A DNA stretch of 64,000 bases from JBQLZQ01 sp052168355 (GCA_052168355.1 JBQLZQ010000001.1:21828-85827); one strand, 5' to 3'; shown: positions 17,161 to 26,960, numbered from the stretch's first letter. The notes: generated by a model not told the origin, from the letters alone. Made by a program: numbers and translations.

Positions 17161-19392
17161 GTGACCCACGTGCTCCCAAGAGCCGACGTCACGACGGGCC
17201 GTCGCCACAAGGCGGGCCTGGGCGGAGTCTGGTGGTGGTTGAACCCGCGTCATCACCCGCGGATCGGATGGGTGGTGCTGGCCATATCGCTTGTGATCAC
17301 CGCCGTTGCCTGGCGCATCGCCGAAGACTTCGTCTGGAGGAACGCCCAAGACCGGTTCGGTTTCGAAATTCACGACATCAAGGTCAGCATCGAAAAGCGC
17401 ATGCTGGATCAGGAAATCGTGCTGCGCGGCGGCGTGGGCCTGTTCGCCAGTTCCGACCATGTATCGCGCGAGGAGTGGGCGACCTTCGTCGATACGCTGG
17501 AAATCAATCTCTATTTTCCGGGACTGCAAGGGTTCGGCTTCAGCCTCCAGGTGCCGCCGGAGGATCTGGACTCCCATACCGCCGCCATACGCGCCGAGGG
17601 GTTCGAGGATTACGCGATTCGGCCGGAAGGCGTCCGTGACACCTACACCTCGATCATTTATCTCGAGCCTTTCGACTGGCGCAACCAACGGGCCTTCGGG
17701 TTCGACATGTTTTCCGAACCGACGCGCCGCGCGGCGATGGAACGGGCGCGCGATAGCGGCCAGGCCGCCGTGTCGGGCGCCGTCACCCTTGTTCAGGAAA
17801 CCGAAACCGACGTGCAACGCGGGTTTCTGATGTACCTGCCCGTCTATCGATCGGGCGCGCCGACCGACACCGTTCAGCAGCGCCGCGACGCGCTGATCGG
17901 CTATGTCTACAGCCCGTTTCGCATGGCCGACCTGATGCGCGGCATATTGGGGGTTGGCCGTCAAAACATCTCGTACCGGATCTTCGACGACGGGAAGGCA
18001 ACGGACGACGGCCTGCTATACGCCAGCGGCGACGGCAACGCGGCGGAGCCCTGGTCAGACCGGCCGGCCTTCCAGAGTTCGGAGGTCCTGACGACGGGTG
18101 GTCGTCAGTGGCTCCTGCAATTCGAGGCCGATTCCGATTATGTCCCCCTCGCCGAACGGGGCCAGCCGCTCTTCATCGTTGCCGGCGGTCTGCTGATCGA
18201 CTTCCTGGTATTCGCGGTCATCGGCGCGATCTACAGACAACGCCAACGAGCAACCGAGATCGCCGAGACCATGACGATCGAACTGCGCGACCAGACAAAG
18301 CGCACCCAGGCCATCGTCGATACGATTCTGGACAGCATCGTGATCGTCGACGCGACGGGGACGATCGTCTCGTGCAACCCGGCCACCGAGGACATCTTTG
18401 GCCATCGCCCTCAAGACATCATCGGCGCGCACCTGACGATGCTGATCCCCGATCCCGATCGCTATCTGACCGACTATCTGTATGCCGAGCAGATGACGGT
18501 GATCGCCAACGATTGCGAGGTCCTGGGTCGACGCCGCAGCGGAGCGTTGTTCGCGATCGACCTGTCCCTGAGCCCGATGACCATCAACGGGAAGACGCAG
18601 TTCACCGCGGTCATGCGGGATATCAGCGAGCGGAAGCGCAACGAGAAGCTCAAGAACGAATTCATCGCGATCGTCAGCCACGAATTGCGCACGCCGTTGA
18701 CATCGCTGATCGGATCGCTGGCTCTCGTGCAGACCGGCGCGCTTGGACCGATTCCCGACAAGGTGAACAATCTGGTGTCGATCGCCTACCGGAACAGCCG
18801 GCGTCTCGCGGTCATCGTGAATGATATCCTCAGCATCGAGAAGATCGAGGCGGGCCATCTCGATTTCAAGTTCGGCTACACCGAGATCGTCGCGCTGTTC
18901 CGCGAGGCGTTGACCGAGTGCCAATCCTACGCCGACGAATTCGACGTTCGCTTCGTATACGAGCCGGAGATGGACAAGGCGTATGTTCGGGCCGATGGCG
19001 CCCGGCTGGTTCAGGTCATGGCGAACCTGTTGTCCAACGCCGCGAAATTCAGTCCAAGGGGCGGCGAGATCCGCATCCGCCTGTCGCGTGCCGGCGAGGT
19101 GATCCGCGTCTCTGTCAGCGACAAGGGGCCCGGCATTCCGGCCGATCAGCATGACCGGGTGTTCGAGAAGTTCAGCCAGATCGACTCGTCGGATACCCGC
19201 CATCGGCAGGGCTCGGGCCTCGGGCTCAACATCTCCCAAGCCATCATCGAAAACCATGACAGCCGGATCCAGCTGGTCTCCGAGGTCGGCAAGGGCGCAA
19301 CATTCTTCTTCGATCTTTTCGAGCTTTCCGCCTTAGAAGAGGAGGACGAAGCCGCATCCCGCCCGCGCCAGGCCATATCCGCGGGCAATTGA
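17161..19392 (+). CDS. CHASE-PAS sensor histidine kinase
   Basis: Membrane sensor kinase of about 743 aa. From GTG 17161 the order is: TM1 (IGWVVLAISLVITAVAW, about 35-51); a periplasmic CHASE domain (about 75-300, with GLFASSDHVSREEW, GLQGFGFSLQVP and YLEPFDWRNQRAFGFDMF); TM2 (about 337-358); PAS (about 377-495, ILDSIVIVDATGTIVSCNPA, FGHRPQDIIG); HisKA with phospho-acceptor H507 (VSHELRTPL); and HATPase_c (NLLSNAAKFSPRGG, SDKGPGIP, GSGLGLNISQAI). CHASE domains bind small ligands such as cytokinin-like or peptide molecules. A TTG at 17122 would add 13 basic residues; neither start has a strong ribosome site. It follows a lone receiver gene. Confidence 0.93.
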   Translation: MTHVLPRADVTTGRRHKAGLGGVWWWLNPRHHPRIGWVVLAISLVITAVAWRIAEDFVWRNAQDRFGFEIHDIKVSIEKRMLDQEIVLRGGVGLFASSDHVSREEWATFVDTLEINLYFPGLQGFGFSLQVPPEDLDSHTAAIRAEGFEDYAIRPEGVRDTYTSIIYLEPFDWRNQRAFGFDMFSEPTRRAAMERARDSGQAAVSGAVTLVQETETDVQRGFLMYLPVYRSGAPTDTVQQRRDALIGYVYSPFRMADLMRGILGVGRQNISYRIFDDGKATDDGLLYASGDGNAAEPWSDRPAFQSSEVLTTGGRQWLLQFEADSDYVPLAERGQPLFIVAGGLLIDFLVFAVIGAIYRQRQRATEIAETMTIELRDQTKRTQAIVDTILDSIVIVDATGTIVSCNPATEDIFGHRPQDIIGAHLTMLIPDPDRYLTDYLYAEQMTVIANDCEVLGRRRSGALFAIDLSLSPMTINGKTQFTAVMRDISERKRNEKLKNEFIAIVSHELRTPLTSLIGSLALVQTGALGPIPDKVNNLVSIAYRNSRRLAVIVNDILSIEKIEAGHLDFKFGYTEIVALFREALTECQSYADEFDVRFVYEPEMDKAYVRADGARLVQVMANLLSNAAKFSPRGGEIRIRLSRAGEVIRVSVSDKGPGIPADQHDRVFEKFSQIDSSDTRHRQGSGLGLNISQAIIENHDSRIQLVSEVGKGATFFFDLFELSALEEEDEAASRPRQAISAGN

Positions 19393-19494
19393 TCGCGTAG
19401 CGGGACATCCCTGGAGAAACGCCGAGCGAGCGGCCGCGACGGCCATCCCAACACATCGCGGAACATCGGCCGGCCGCCAAATCGGCCCCTCGGA

Positions 19495-21012
19495 TCAGGG
19501 ATGCGCCCGGACCTGCGGCGGCGCCTCGGCGAGATGGGCCAGCCACCTCTCCTCGACCTCCCGGGCCGGCATCGCGGCCCCCAGATGGTCACCCTGACAG
19601 TATTCGCAGCCGGCCCGGCGAAGGGCCTCGACATCCTCCGGCCGTTCGGCGCCCTCGGCGACGACCTTCAGTTTCAAGGCATGGGCCAGATCGACCACCG
19701 CCTGGACAATGACGCCACTGCCGGAATCCGTCAGCATGTCGATCACGAACGAACGGTCGATTTTCAGGGTGTCGAACGGCAGGCGGTGCAGCCGGCTGAG
19801 GGATGAATAGCCGGTGCCGAAATCGTCGATGGAAATACCGACGCCGATCGCCTTGAGTTTCCGCAACAATTCCAAGGCGTAATCGGGCCGATCCATGATC
19901 AGGGACTCGGTGATCTCCAACTGCAGGGAGGCGGGAGCGATGCCGCTGGTGGCCACGGCGATGCGCACGCTGTCGGCGATCCCGCTGCCCTCAAGCTGGC
20001 GGCGGGAGACATTGACGCTGACGAACAGCGGCGGCTGCCGCGAAGGCCGGTGTCGCTGCCATTCGGCCAACTGCCGGCAGGCCTCGCCCAAGGCCCAATC
20101 ACCCATCTCGACGATGGCGCCCAGTTCCTCGGCGATCGGAATGAAGGCGCCCGGCGGAATGATGCCCCGCTCGGGATGGCGCCACCGCATCAGCGCCTCG
20201 AACCCCGCCACCTCGTTCGTGTCCAGGCGGATGACCGGCTGATAGAAAAGTTCCAGCTCCCCCCGCTCCAGGGCGCGCCGCAGGTCCGATTCCAGGGCCA
20301 GCGCGTCGCCGGACGTGCCGTTGCGCATGCCCGGTTCGAAAAAGCGAATGACACCCCGCCCCTGCAATTTTGACAGGGCCATGGCCAGCGTGGCGTCGGC
20401 GACGATGTCCTCGGCCCGAAGCGACCGGTCGGCGCACACGGTCACGCCAAGGCTGGCGGTCGGGAATATCTCCTGTCCGCGCAGGGTAAACGGGTGTTCG
20501 ATACGGCGCTTGAGCCGATTGGCCAGTTTCATGGCGCCGTGATGGCTGCCCAACCCCTCGATCAACACCGCAAAATGGTCGCTGCCGATGCGCGCAGCCA
20601 ACCCGCGCGGACCGAGCACGGCCAGGATGCGATGGGCGATGGTCACCAACAGCTCGTCGCCGGCCTCCTGCCCCACCGCGTCGTTAACCTGTTTGAACCG
20701 GTCGATGTCGAGATACAGCACGGTAAAGGCACGACGCCGAATGCCCTCCCCGTGCAGGGTTTTCAGCGTGGTCTCGACAGCCCCCAGAAAGGCATCCCGG
20801 CCCGGCAGGCCGGTCAGCGGATCCTGGCCCGGCGGATCGGACCGGCGTGACCCTTTTCGCCCCCACAAGCCGGCCAGCCGCCGTGCCGCGCGGCCATACC
20901 AGGACAGCCGCGGACGCGGACCGGACGCGACCGCCACCACGCCTCCATCGGCGCCAGGCCGATGCAGGGGTTGGTCGGCAACCTGGTCGTTAGTGGCGCT
21001 ATGGGCGCCCAT
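19495..21012 (-). CDS. GGDEF-EAL protein with degenerate GGDEF; probable c-di-GMP phosphodiesterase
   Basis: 505-residue soluble protein with no membrane helix or obvious sensor domain. The GGDEF domain (about 60-230) has LTGLPGRDAFLGAVE and LYLDIDRFKQVND, but the signature is RIGSDHF (residues 141-147), so GGDEF has become GSDHF and cyclase activity is unlikely. The EAL domain (about 240-490) keeps EAL (272-274, FEALMRWRHP), SVNVSRRQL, EITES, IDDFGTGYSSLSRL, LKIDRSFV and VAEGAE, so metal and catalytic residues appear intact. The C-terminal motif GDHLGAAMP deviates from the usual GYLFGRP. ATG 21012 follows GAGGTAG. It is convergent with the CHASE kinase gene. Confidence 0.9.
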   Translation of the reverse strand: MGAHSATNDQVADQPLHRPGADGGVVAVASGPRPRLSWYGRAARRLAGLWGRKGSRRSDPPGQDPLTGLPGRDAFLGAVETTLKTLHGEGIRRRAFTVLYLDIDRFKQVNDAVGQEAGDELLVTIAHRILAVLGPRGLAARIGSDHFAVLIEGLGSHHGAMKLANRLKRRIEHPFTLRGQEIFPTASLGVTVCADRSLRAEDIVADATLAMALSKLQGRGVIRFFEPGMRNGTSGDALALESDLRRALERGELELFYQPVIRLDTNEVAGFEALMRWRHPERGIIPPGAFIPIAEELGAIVEMGDWALGEACRQLAEWQRHRPSRQPPLFVSVNVSRRQLEGSGIADSVRIAVATSGIAPASLQLEITESLIMDRPDYALELLRKLKAIGVGISIDDFGTGYSSLSRLHRLPFDTLKIDRSFVIDMLTDSGSGVIVQAVVDLAHALKLKVVAEGAERPEDVEALRRAGCEYCQGDHLGAAMPAREVEERWLAHLAEAPPQVRAHP

Positions 21013-21365
21013 CCACTACCTCGTAAACCATTGGGTTTGCGCCAAGCCGCAAAGGTAAGTAATATTTTACGGAAATCCAAGGCTTTTTGATGGCTCTCGT
21101 TTTGTATTCGATGTATCGGGGCTCCCGCTCCTCCGGTCGGTCAATGGGTCGAAAAGGCCACTTTGGCCGGTGACGGGGTGGAAAAACCACGCTAAGATAC
21201 CAGGGTATCGACCCGGCCAAGGCCTGTTTCAGGCGCTCTGTCGCAACGTTCACCGCGCCGAATGGCAAAGGGGCGATCGCCGCCACCGCCATAATCCCGG
21301 CCTTTGTCGGGTAGGGCGGTCAGTCTTTACACCCGGGCCCATCGTCGGGTTCGGCATTTTTAGAA
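21013..21365. other. 353-bp divergent intergenic region (GGDEF-EAL / cold shock gene)
   Basis: No gene is supported. An AT-rich block at about 21050-21115 probably holds the promoter for the minus-strand GGDEF-EAL gene. The remaining 200 bp before the cold shock gene could be a long 5' untranslated leader, as is usual for csp genes. I see no tight hairpin or riboswitch consensus. Confidence 0.4.
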
Positions 21366-21899
21366 GTGTCGCGTAAAATGAACCGCCGAAATTTTGACGT
21401 CCCCTCCCCCTCCCTGACCAACATCTCAGCCGTCGTCAAGTGGTACAATCCGACCAAGGGGTTCGGTTTCGTCCAGCCATCCGACGGGTCTCCGGATGCC
21501 TTCCTGCATGCATCGGTGGTGGAACAGTCGGGACACCATCAGGTGGCGGAAGGCGCGACCCTGATCTGCGATATCGCCGATGGTCAAAAGGGCCCGCAGG
21601 TCTCCGAGATTCATTCCGTGACGGGGCCCAGCGCCGCGTCGATGTCGAACCGATCCTTCGATTCGGGCGGCGGCTATGGCGCCGGCGATGCCGCGCCGTT
21701 TGAGGGAACGGTCAAGTTTTTCAACACGGCCAAAGGGTTTGGCTTTGTCAAGCCCAGCGACGGCGGCAAGGATGTCTTCGTGTCGGCGCGTGTCCTGGAA
21801 CGGGCCGGTTTGCATGAGCTGCAATCCGACCAGCGGGTGCGCATCACCGTCCGCATGGGCGACAAGGGGCCAATGGCTGAGTCAATTCAGCTCGCCTGA
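21366..21899 (+). CDS. two-domain cold shock protein
   Basis: 177-residue protein with two cold shock domains joined by a Ser/Gly-rich linker (about 88-108). Domain 1 (about 18-82) has VVKWYNPTKGFGFVQPSDG and the RNP2-like DAFLHASVV. Domain 2 (about 111-177) has GTVKFFNTAKGFGFVKPSDG and DVFVSARVL, where the usual His of DVFVH is Ser. Such proteins bind single-stranded RNA or DNA and act as RNA chaperones; double-CSD forms of this length are characteristic of alphaproteobacteria. The start may be GTG 21366 or ATG 21378; neither has a strong ribosome site. Confidence 0.9.
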   Translation: MSRKMNRRNFDVPSPSLTNISAVVKWYNPTKGFGFVQPSDGSPDAFLHASVVEQSGHHQVAEGATLICDIADGQKGPQVSEIHSVTGPSAASMSNRSFDSGGGYGAGDAAPFEGTVKFFNTAKGFGFVKPSDGGKDVFVSARVLERAGLHELQSDQRVRITVRMGDKGPMAESIQLA

Positions 21900-22132
21900 C
21901 ACAGCACCCAAAAGGATGTCTTGATCCGCGTCGGGACGGCAGTTCCTTCGGCGGACCATGCGTGATATGCGTCCGGCGTACCGCATGGCCGGAAACGTTT
22001 GCCCCCCTTCTCATGGGCGTACGGTAAGTCTATAGCTGATAAGGTGATAAACGGAATGTCGGTGTCCCGACGCCCTGTCGCCATGGCCGATGCAGAACCG
22101 TCGCGCCATCGCTCGCGGAACGGAGAGTCGAA

Positions 22133-25100
22133 GTGTCCGCATTGAAGAAGATCCTGATCGGCCTCGCCGCTGTGATCGTCACGCTTGTCGCGATCGCCCT
22201 TATCCTTCCCTTCTTCATTCCGGTGGATTTCGTCAAGCAGCGGGTGGTGGCCGAGGTCGAGCGCCGGACCGGTCGCGCCTTCGCCATCGACGGCCCGGTG
22301 CAGCTGTCGCTTCTCCCGTCGGTGACGGTCAGCCTCGAGGATGTGTCGCTGGCCAACGCAACCGGCAGCCGGGCGGAGGCGATGATCGAACTCGGCCAGC
22401 TCGACCTCGAGGTCGCTCTGTTTCCCTTGTTCAGCCGCGAACTTGAGATCCAGCGGCTGATCCTGCGTGAACCGGTCATCGCGCTGGAGATCGACGAAGA
22501 AGGCCGACCCAATTGGATGCGCTATTCGGTCGCGGGCGAGCCTCAGGGCATGCTTTTCGCCGATCCCGACGCGGCCGACGCCGCCGTCGCCGATCCCGCG
22601 ACGGAGACGGCGGACGGCGACGCCGCCCCGGCTCTGGCCGGCCTGACCCTTGGCGATCTGGGCATCGTCGACGGCCAGGTCACCTACTACAACGCCGTAA
22701 CCGGAGAGCGGATCGACGTTGCCGATATCGACGTGTCCGTCGCGTTGCCCGACCTCAACAGTTCCTTCGAAGCCAGCGGCAGCGTCTCGTTCAATGAGAG
22801 ACCGCTGACGTTTGACGCCTCGGCGTTGGAACCGCGCGCCCTCTTGTTCGGTGCCGGTCCCGGCGACACGGGCTCGGCCGCCATGGTGTCGATCGAGTCC
22901 GAGGTCGTGACCGCACTGTTCGACGGTGACTTGGCGCTGGGCGGAGAGCCACGCGCTGTCGGCGCGCTGACGCTGTCTGTCCCCTCCACCGCCGGCCTTA
23001 TGGACTGGCTGGGGCCGTTGCTGCCCGCCGGCAGCGACCCCGGGGGCGCGCTGCCCGTCGACAGCCTGGCCTTCACGGGTGACATCGACGCCGCGCCGGC
23101 CTTCCTCGTGGTGGAGAACGGCGAGCTGACGGTGGATGAAACCTCGGCGTCCGGCAATCTGACGGTCACCTTGGACGGGCCGCGGCCAGCCGTTGTCGGG
23201 GTTGTCGATATCGGCATCATCGATCTCGACCGGTTCTTGAACGCCGCCGCCACCGTGCCGTCGACACCAACCCTGCCGGCCGAAGAGCCGGCGGCCACGG
23301 TCGAGCCCGAGACCGACGGGACGGCGGCGCCCGAAACGGCGGGTCCCGACCTCAGCCCGCTGTTCCTCGCCGACGTCAACCTGACGCTGCGACTGGCGGG
23401 CGTCAGTGTCCGGGGCGCCGATATCGGCGCCTCGGTCGTGGGCCTGTCGCTGGCCGACGGACAGCTGACGGCACAGACCAACGAAACCGCGATGTTCGGC
23501 GGTACGGCCGCGATCAACGCCGTGTTCAACGCGGCCGCCGAGGCGCCGCGCTTTGGCATCGAGGCGGTGCTGAACCGGATCGAGATCGGGCCGGCGCTGG
23601 CCACCATGGCCGGCCAGAGCGACGTCGGCGGCACTTTGACCGCCGACATCGATCTTTCCGGCAGGGGGTTGAACCGCCCGGCGATCGCCGAAAGCCTGAC
23701 CGGACGGGCATCGATCAACCTGTCGAACGGACGGGGCACGATCCCCGCCCCGACAGCCGATGCCTCTCCCATCGCTCTGACTAATGTGGACGTCACCTTG
23801 GACGTGCGGGCCATCGACGGCCCACTGACGAGCGCCGGCAGCCTTCGGCTTCGCGACCGGTCCTTGTCCTATTCGGCCACCGTGGGGAACCTGCGGTCGC
23901 AGGTGGCCGGGAGCGACTCCCCCGTTCGGCTGGCCGTCACCAGCGATCTGGGGGCCCTCAGCTTCGACGGGACCGCTGCTGCGGCGGCCCAGCCCTCGGC
24001 GACCGGCCAGGCCAGCTTGAACATCGCGTCCATCGCCGCCCTGATCGATTGGATCGGCATCGGTCCGCTGAACCTGCCGATCGACCGGCTGACCTATGAA
24101 GGAGATCTGGCGGCCTCCCCGGTTCGCATCGCGCTCGAGGATTTCGACCTCACGGCCGATACCCTGCGCGCGGACGGGACCGTGACGATGACCCTGGACG
24201 GGCCCCGTCCGGCCATCGCCGGACAGGTGGCCTTGGGAGAGACCGATTTCGACACGCTGATCCCACCGGCGGCCGACGCCGAAGCCGCCCCGGTCCCGGA
24301 CGCCGGGGGCACCGCCGGCGGGGCGCCGGCCGGGGAGACGATCGACCTCAGCGCGCTGCGGACCGCGGACGTCGATCTGACCGTCGACAGCGCGGGCGGC
24401 ACCGTGCGCGGCGTCGAATTCGGGCCGACCACGGCCACCATCCTGCTGCAGGATGGCGTCCTGGATCTTCGGACGGCGGAAATCGGCTTGTTCGGAGGCA
24501 CCGCGGCCGTCGATATCGGGGTCGATTCCGCCGCCGATCTGCCAACCTACCGCATCGATCTTCAAGCCGCGGGCATCCAGGCCGAACCGCTGTTGCTGGC
24601 GGTCGCGGAGACCGACCGCCTGTCGGGGACGTCCAACGTCACCCTGTCGGTGACATCGGCCGGCCGCGACCGGCAGGCGATCCTGGCCAGGCTCGATGGC
24701 GATGGCGCGGTTGCGTTCCGCGACGGCGCGGTGAAAGGCGTCAACCTGGCGGCCCTCATCCGCAATGTCGGCACCGGCTTTCTGGCCGGCGGCGAAGCGC
24801 GCAGCACCGATTTCGCCGAGCTGTCGTCGACCTTCGCCATCACCGGCGGGCTGTTGCAGACCGACGATCTTCAGATGCTGGCGCCGCTGTTCCGCATCGA
24901 AGGCACGGGCGAGGCCGATCTGGCCGCGCAGACCTTGAACATGCGGCTGGTGCCGCGCCTGGTCGCCGATATCGAGGGCCAGGGCGGTCAGTTCGACCGA
25001 TCCGGGCTGCTGGTGCCGGTGCTGGTCGGCGGCACTTTCCAGAACCCGACCTTCCAGCCCGACCTGTCCGGCCTGGTCGAGGACGCGCTGTCCGACCCGC

Positions 25101-25834
25101 AGGCGCTGATCGACAGGGTCGAAGGCCTGGGCGGCGACGCCGGTCAGGTGCGCGAACTTCTGGGCGGCGCCGATCCCGAGGCGGCGCTGGGATCGTTGCT
25201 GCAGGGCCTGACCGGCGACCGGGGCGCGGGCACGGAAGGCGAAACCGATGGCACGGACCCCCTGTCTGGCCTGCTGCAAGGGCTAACCGGCCGCGGCAGC
25301 GCGCCGGCGCCGGCCGAATCCCAGGAGCAGCCCGCACCGCCCGGCGACCCGACCCAGGACGCTGCACCGCCGGCCGAAACGCCGGCCACCACGCCCGAAG
25401 GCGCGGTCGGCACGCTGCTCCAGGGCTTGACCGGTGGCGAGGCGGGCGACAGCACGGCGCAGGTCGGCGGCGCCCTGGGTGGTCTCTTGGGCGGATTGGC
25501 CGGTGGTGGAGCCGACGGCTCCGGCGCCCCGGCCCCGGCGGAAACCCCGGCCGATGCCGTGGCCGGCCAGCCGGCCGTGGACGCCTCGGCCCCCGATGCC
25601 GCGGTGCGGGCTCTGTTCATCAACGGCCAGGTGCCGATGCCGGCCAACAAGCCCGACCCGTCCGTCCCCTCCGCGCCCGCGGTGCCGCCGCCCGCCGTCG
25701 AACCGGCCGCGCCGGAACCGGACTCACCGCCGACCGATCAGCCGGCCGACCAGCCAGCCGAACCGCTGGAAGAGCTCCTCGACGCGGTGCCGGGAGGCGA
25801 CCTGCTGCGAAACCTGCCACTGCGGGGCAACTGA
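22133..25834 (+). CDS. AsmA-family protein with internal duplication and Pro-rich tail
   Basis: 1233-residue envelope protein. One N-terminal transmembrane helix (ILIGLAAVIVTLVAIALIL, residues 7-25) anchors it in the inner membrane, followed by the AsmA signature (RRTGRAFAIDGPVQLSLLPSV). Large beta-rich periplasmic repeats follow. Two units of about 280-340 residues repeat (about 252-535 and 597-875; VTLDGPRPA at 345-353 and 686-694, FGGTAA at 455-460 and 787-792). The family C-terminal block is at about 880-1000. The last 230 residues are low-complexity with LLQGLTG three times, then a Pro/Ala tail. AsmA-like proteins are bridge-like lipid carriers between membranes. GTG 22133 follows GGAG. 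Confidence 0.88.
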   Translation: MSALKKILIGLAAVIVTLVAIALILPFFIPVDFVKQRVVAEVERRTGRAFAIDGPVQLSLLPSVTVSLEDVSLANATGSRAEAMIELGQLDLEVALFPLFSRELEIQRLILREPVIALEIDEEGRPNWMRYSVAGEPQGMLFADPDAADAAVADPATETADGDAAPALAGLTLGDLGIVDGQVTYYNAVTGERIDVADIDVSVALPDLNSSFEASGSVSFNERPLTFDASALEPRALLFGAGPGDTGSAAMVSIESEVVTALFDGDLALGGEPRAVGALTLSVPSTAGLMDWLGPLLPAGSDPGGALPVDSLAFTGDIDAAPAFLVVENGELTVDETSASGNLTVTLDGPRPAVVGVVDIGIIDLDRFLNAAATVPSTPTLPAEEPAATVEPETDGTAAPETAGPDLSPLFLADVNLTLRLAGVSVRGADIGASVVGLSLADGQLTAQTNETAMFGGTAAINAVFNAAAEAPRFGIEAVLNRIEIGPALATMAGQSDVGGTLTADIDLSGRGLNRPAIAESLTGRASINLSNGRGTIPAPTADASPIALTNVDVTLDVRAIDGPLTSAGSLRLRDRSLSYSATVGNLRSQVAGSDSPVRLAVTSDLGALSFDGTAAAAAQPSATGQASLNIASIAALIDWIGIGPLNLPIDRLTYEGDLAASPVRIALEDFDLTADTLRADGTVTMTLDGPRPAIAGQVALGETDFDTLIPPAADAEAAPVPDAGGTAGGAPAGETIDLSALRTADVDLTVDSAGGTVRGVEFGPTTATILLQDGVLDLRTAEIGLFGGTAAVDIGVDSAADLPTYRIDLQAAGIQAEPLLLAVAETDRLSGTSNVTLSVTSAGRDRQAILARLDGDGAVAFRDGAVKGVNLAALIRNVGTGFLAGGEARSTDFAELSSTFAITGGLLQTDDLQMLAPLFRIEGTGEADLAAQTLNMRLVPRLVADIEGQGGQFDRSGLLVPVLVGGTFQNPTFQPDLSGLVEDALSDPQALIDRVEGLGGDAGQVRELLGGADPEAALGSLLQGLTGDRGAGTEGETDGTDPLSGLLQGLTGRGSAPAPAESQEQPAPPGDPTQDAAPPAETPATTPEGAVGTLLQGLTGGEAGDSTAQVGGALGGLLGGLAGGGADGSGAPAPAETPADAVAGQPAVDASAPDAAVRALFINGQVPMPANKPDPSVPSAPAVPPPAVEPAAPEPDSPPTDQPADQPAEPLEELLDAVPGGDLLRNLPLRGN

Positions 25835-26007
25835 CGGGGCGGGGACGCGGTCGCCGAATTTGCCGAACGATCGGTGCATCGTTCGTCGGTAAGCTGCAGG
25901 TTCGGCGATGCCGGCACATCGCATTTGTCAATTTTCTCAAAAACGGCATTGATTCAATCTGACTCGAAAACTCTTTCTTAATACTGATTCATGTAAATCA
26001 ACGGGTT

Positions 26008-26862
26008 ATGACGGATGATCACTTAATCTATTTAATAGCTTCCTCCGCCGACGCCCTTATCTCTGCCGTGCGCGGCTTGATCTTTCCTACCATTGTTTTT
26101 GCCGGGCTTGCCTTAATCATAAGAAAAAAGGAGGTCCTGTCCGACATTCGGCGCATTGCGCCGGAAGTCCGCCTTACCCTTGCGATCATGGCCTTCAACG
26201 TGGTGTTTATAGTGCCGGTCATTGCCGTCGGGTCCACCGCGTTGACGGCGGTCTTTCGGACCTACGACCTGGCGCTGGTAAGCGGCGATTTCTGGGATAC
26301 CATTCCCCTCCCGCTTACCCTCGTCATCGCCGTCGTGATCGGCGATTTCATCGGCTACTGGCGTCACCGGCTGGAACATCACAGGGTCCTTTGGCCGTCG
26401 CACGCCGTCCATCATTCCGACACGCAGATGACCTGGCTGACTCTACAACGGTTTCATCCGATCAATCGGCTGACCACGTTCGCCGTTGACGGCTGTGCCC
26501 TGCTGCTTCTTGGAATGCCCCCGTCGGCGGTTGTCGCCAACGGCTTGGTGCGTCACTACTATGGCTACTTCATCCATGCCGATCTGCCCTGGACCTATGG
26601 CCGACTCGGAAGAATATTCGTTTCCCCCGCCATGCATCGCTGGCATCACGCGATGGATGTCGAGGCGTTTGAAACCAACTTCGCGACGGTCTTTTCGGTC
26701 TTCGATCGCATGTTCGGCACCTTCAGGGTGCCCGGGCCCTGCACCGTCTCCCTTGGGGCGACCGATCGGATGACTCCAAGCCTGGCGGGGCAGCTTGCGT
26801 ACCCGTTCCTGCCGCGCGCCTATCGCCGCCCGACAACGATCACGTCTGATTCAGACCACTAA
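26008..26862 (+). CDS. fatty acid hydroxylase / sterol desaturase-family membrane protein
   Basis: 284-residue integral membrane di-iron enzyme. Hydrophobic helices occupy about residues 8-38, 52-85 and 95-115, plus a central pair. The eight-histidine pattern is clear: HRLEHH (about 122-127), HAVHHSD (about 131-137) and the C-terminal HRWHH (about 211-215). Family members hydroxylate or desaturate fatty acids, sterols, hopanoids or carotenoids; nothing here fixes the substrate. The first 60 codons and the 170 bp upstream are notably AT-richer than the rest of the window. The gene stands alone, with AsmA upstream on the same strand but 173 bp away. Confidence 0.9.
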   Translation: MTDDHLIYLIASSADALISAVRGLIFPTIVFAGLALIIRKKEVLSDIRRIAPEVRLTLAIMAFNVVFIVPVIAVGSTALTAVFRTYDLALVSGDFWDTIPLPLTLVIAVVIGDFIGYWRHRLEHHRVLWPSHAVHHSDTQMTWLTLQRFHPINRLTTFAVDGCALLLLGMPPSAVVANGLVRHYYGYFIHADLPWTYGRLGRIFVSPAMHRWHHAMDVEAFETNFATVFSVFDRMFGTFRVPGPCTVSLGATDRMTPSLAGQLAYPFLPRAYRRPTTITSDSDH

Positions 26863-26873
26863 GAGCGCGCCGG

Positions 26874-26890
26874 CGATGCTGAAAGCATCG
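26874..26890 (+). terminator. small hairpin after the hydroxylase-family gene
   Basis: CGATGCT-GAA-AGCATCG, a 7-bp perfect stem with a 3-base loop, lies 12 bp after the stop and between convergent genes. No T-run follows, so terminator function is tentative. Confidence 0.3.
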
Positions 26891-26960
26891 TCAAGGGGTC
26901 GCGATGCAGCGGCGCCGCCTCCCTCGTCGATGCAGACCATGTCCTATTCTCAAACGGGCT

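Noticed and set aside
21887..25279. 1130-codon open frame antisense to the AsmA gene
   Set aside because: Composition is Gln/Arg/His/Gly-rich without any domain; it mirrors the codon bias of the real GC-rich gene on the other strand.
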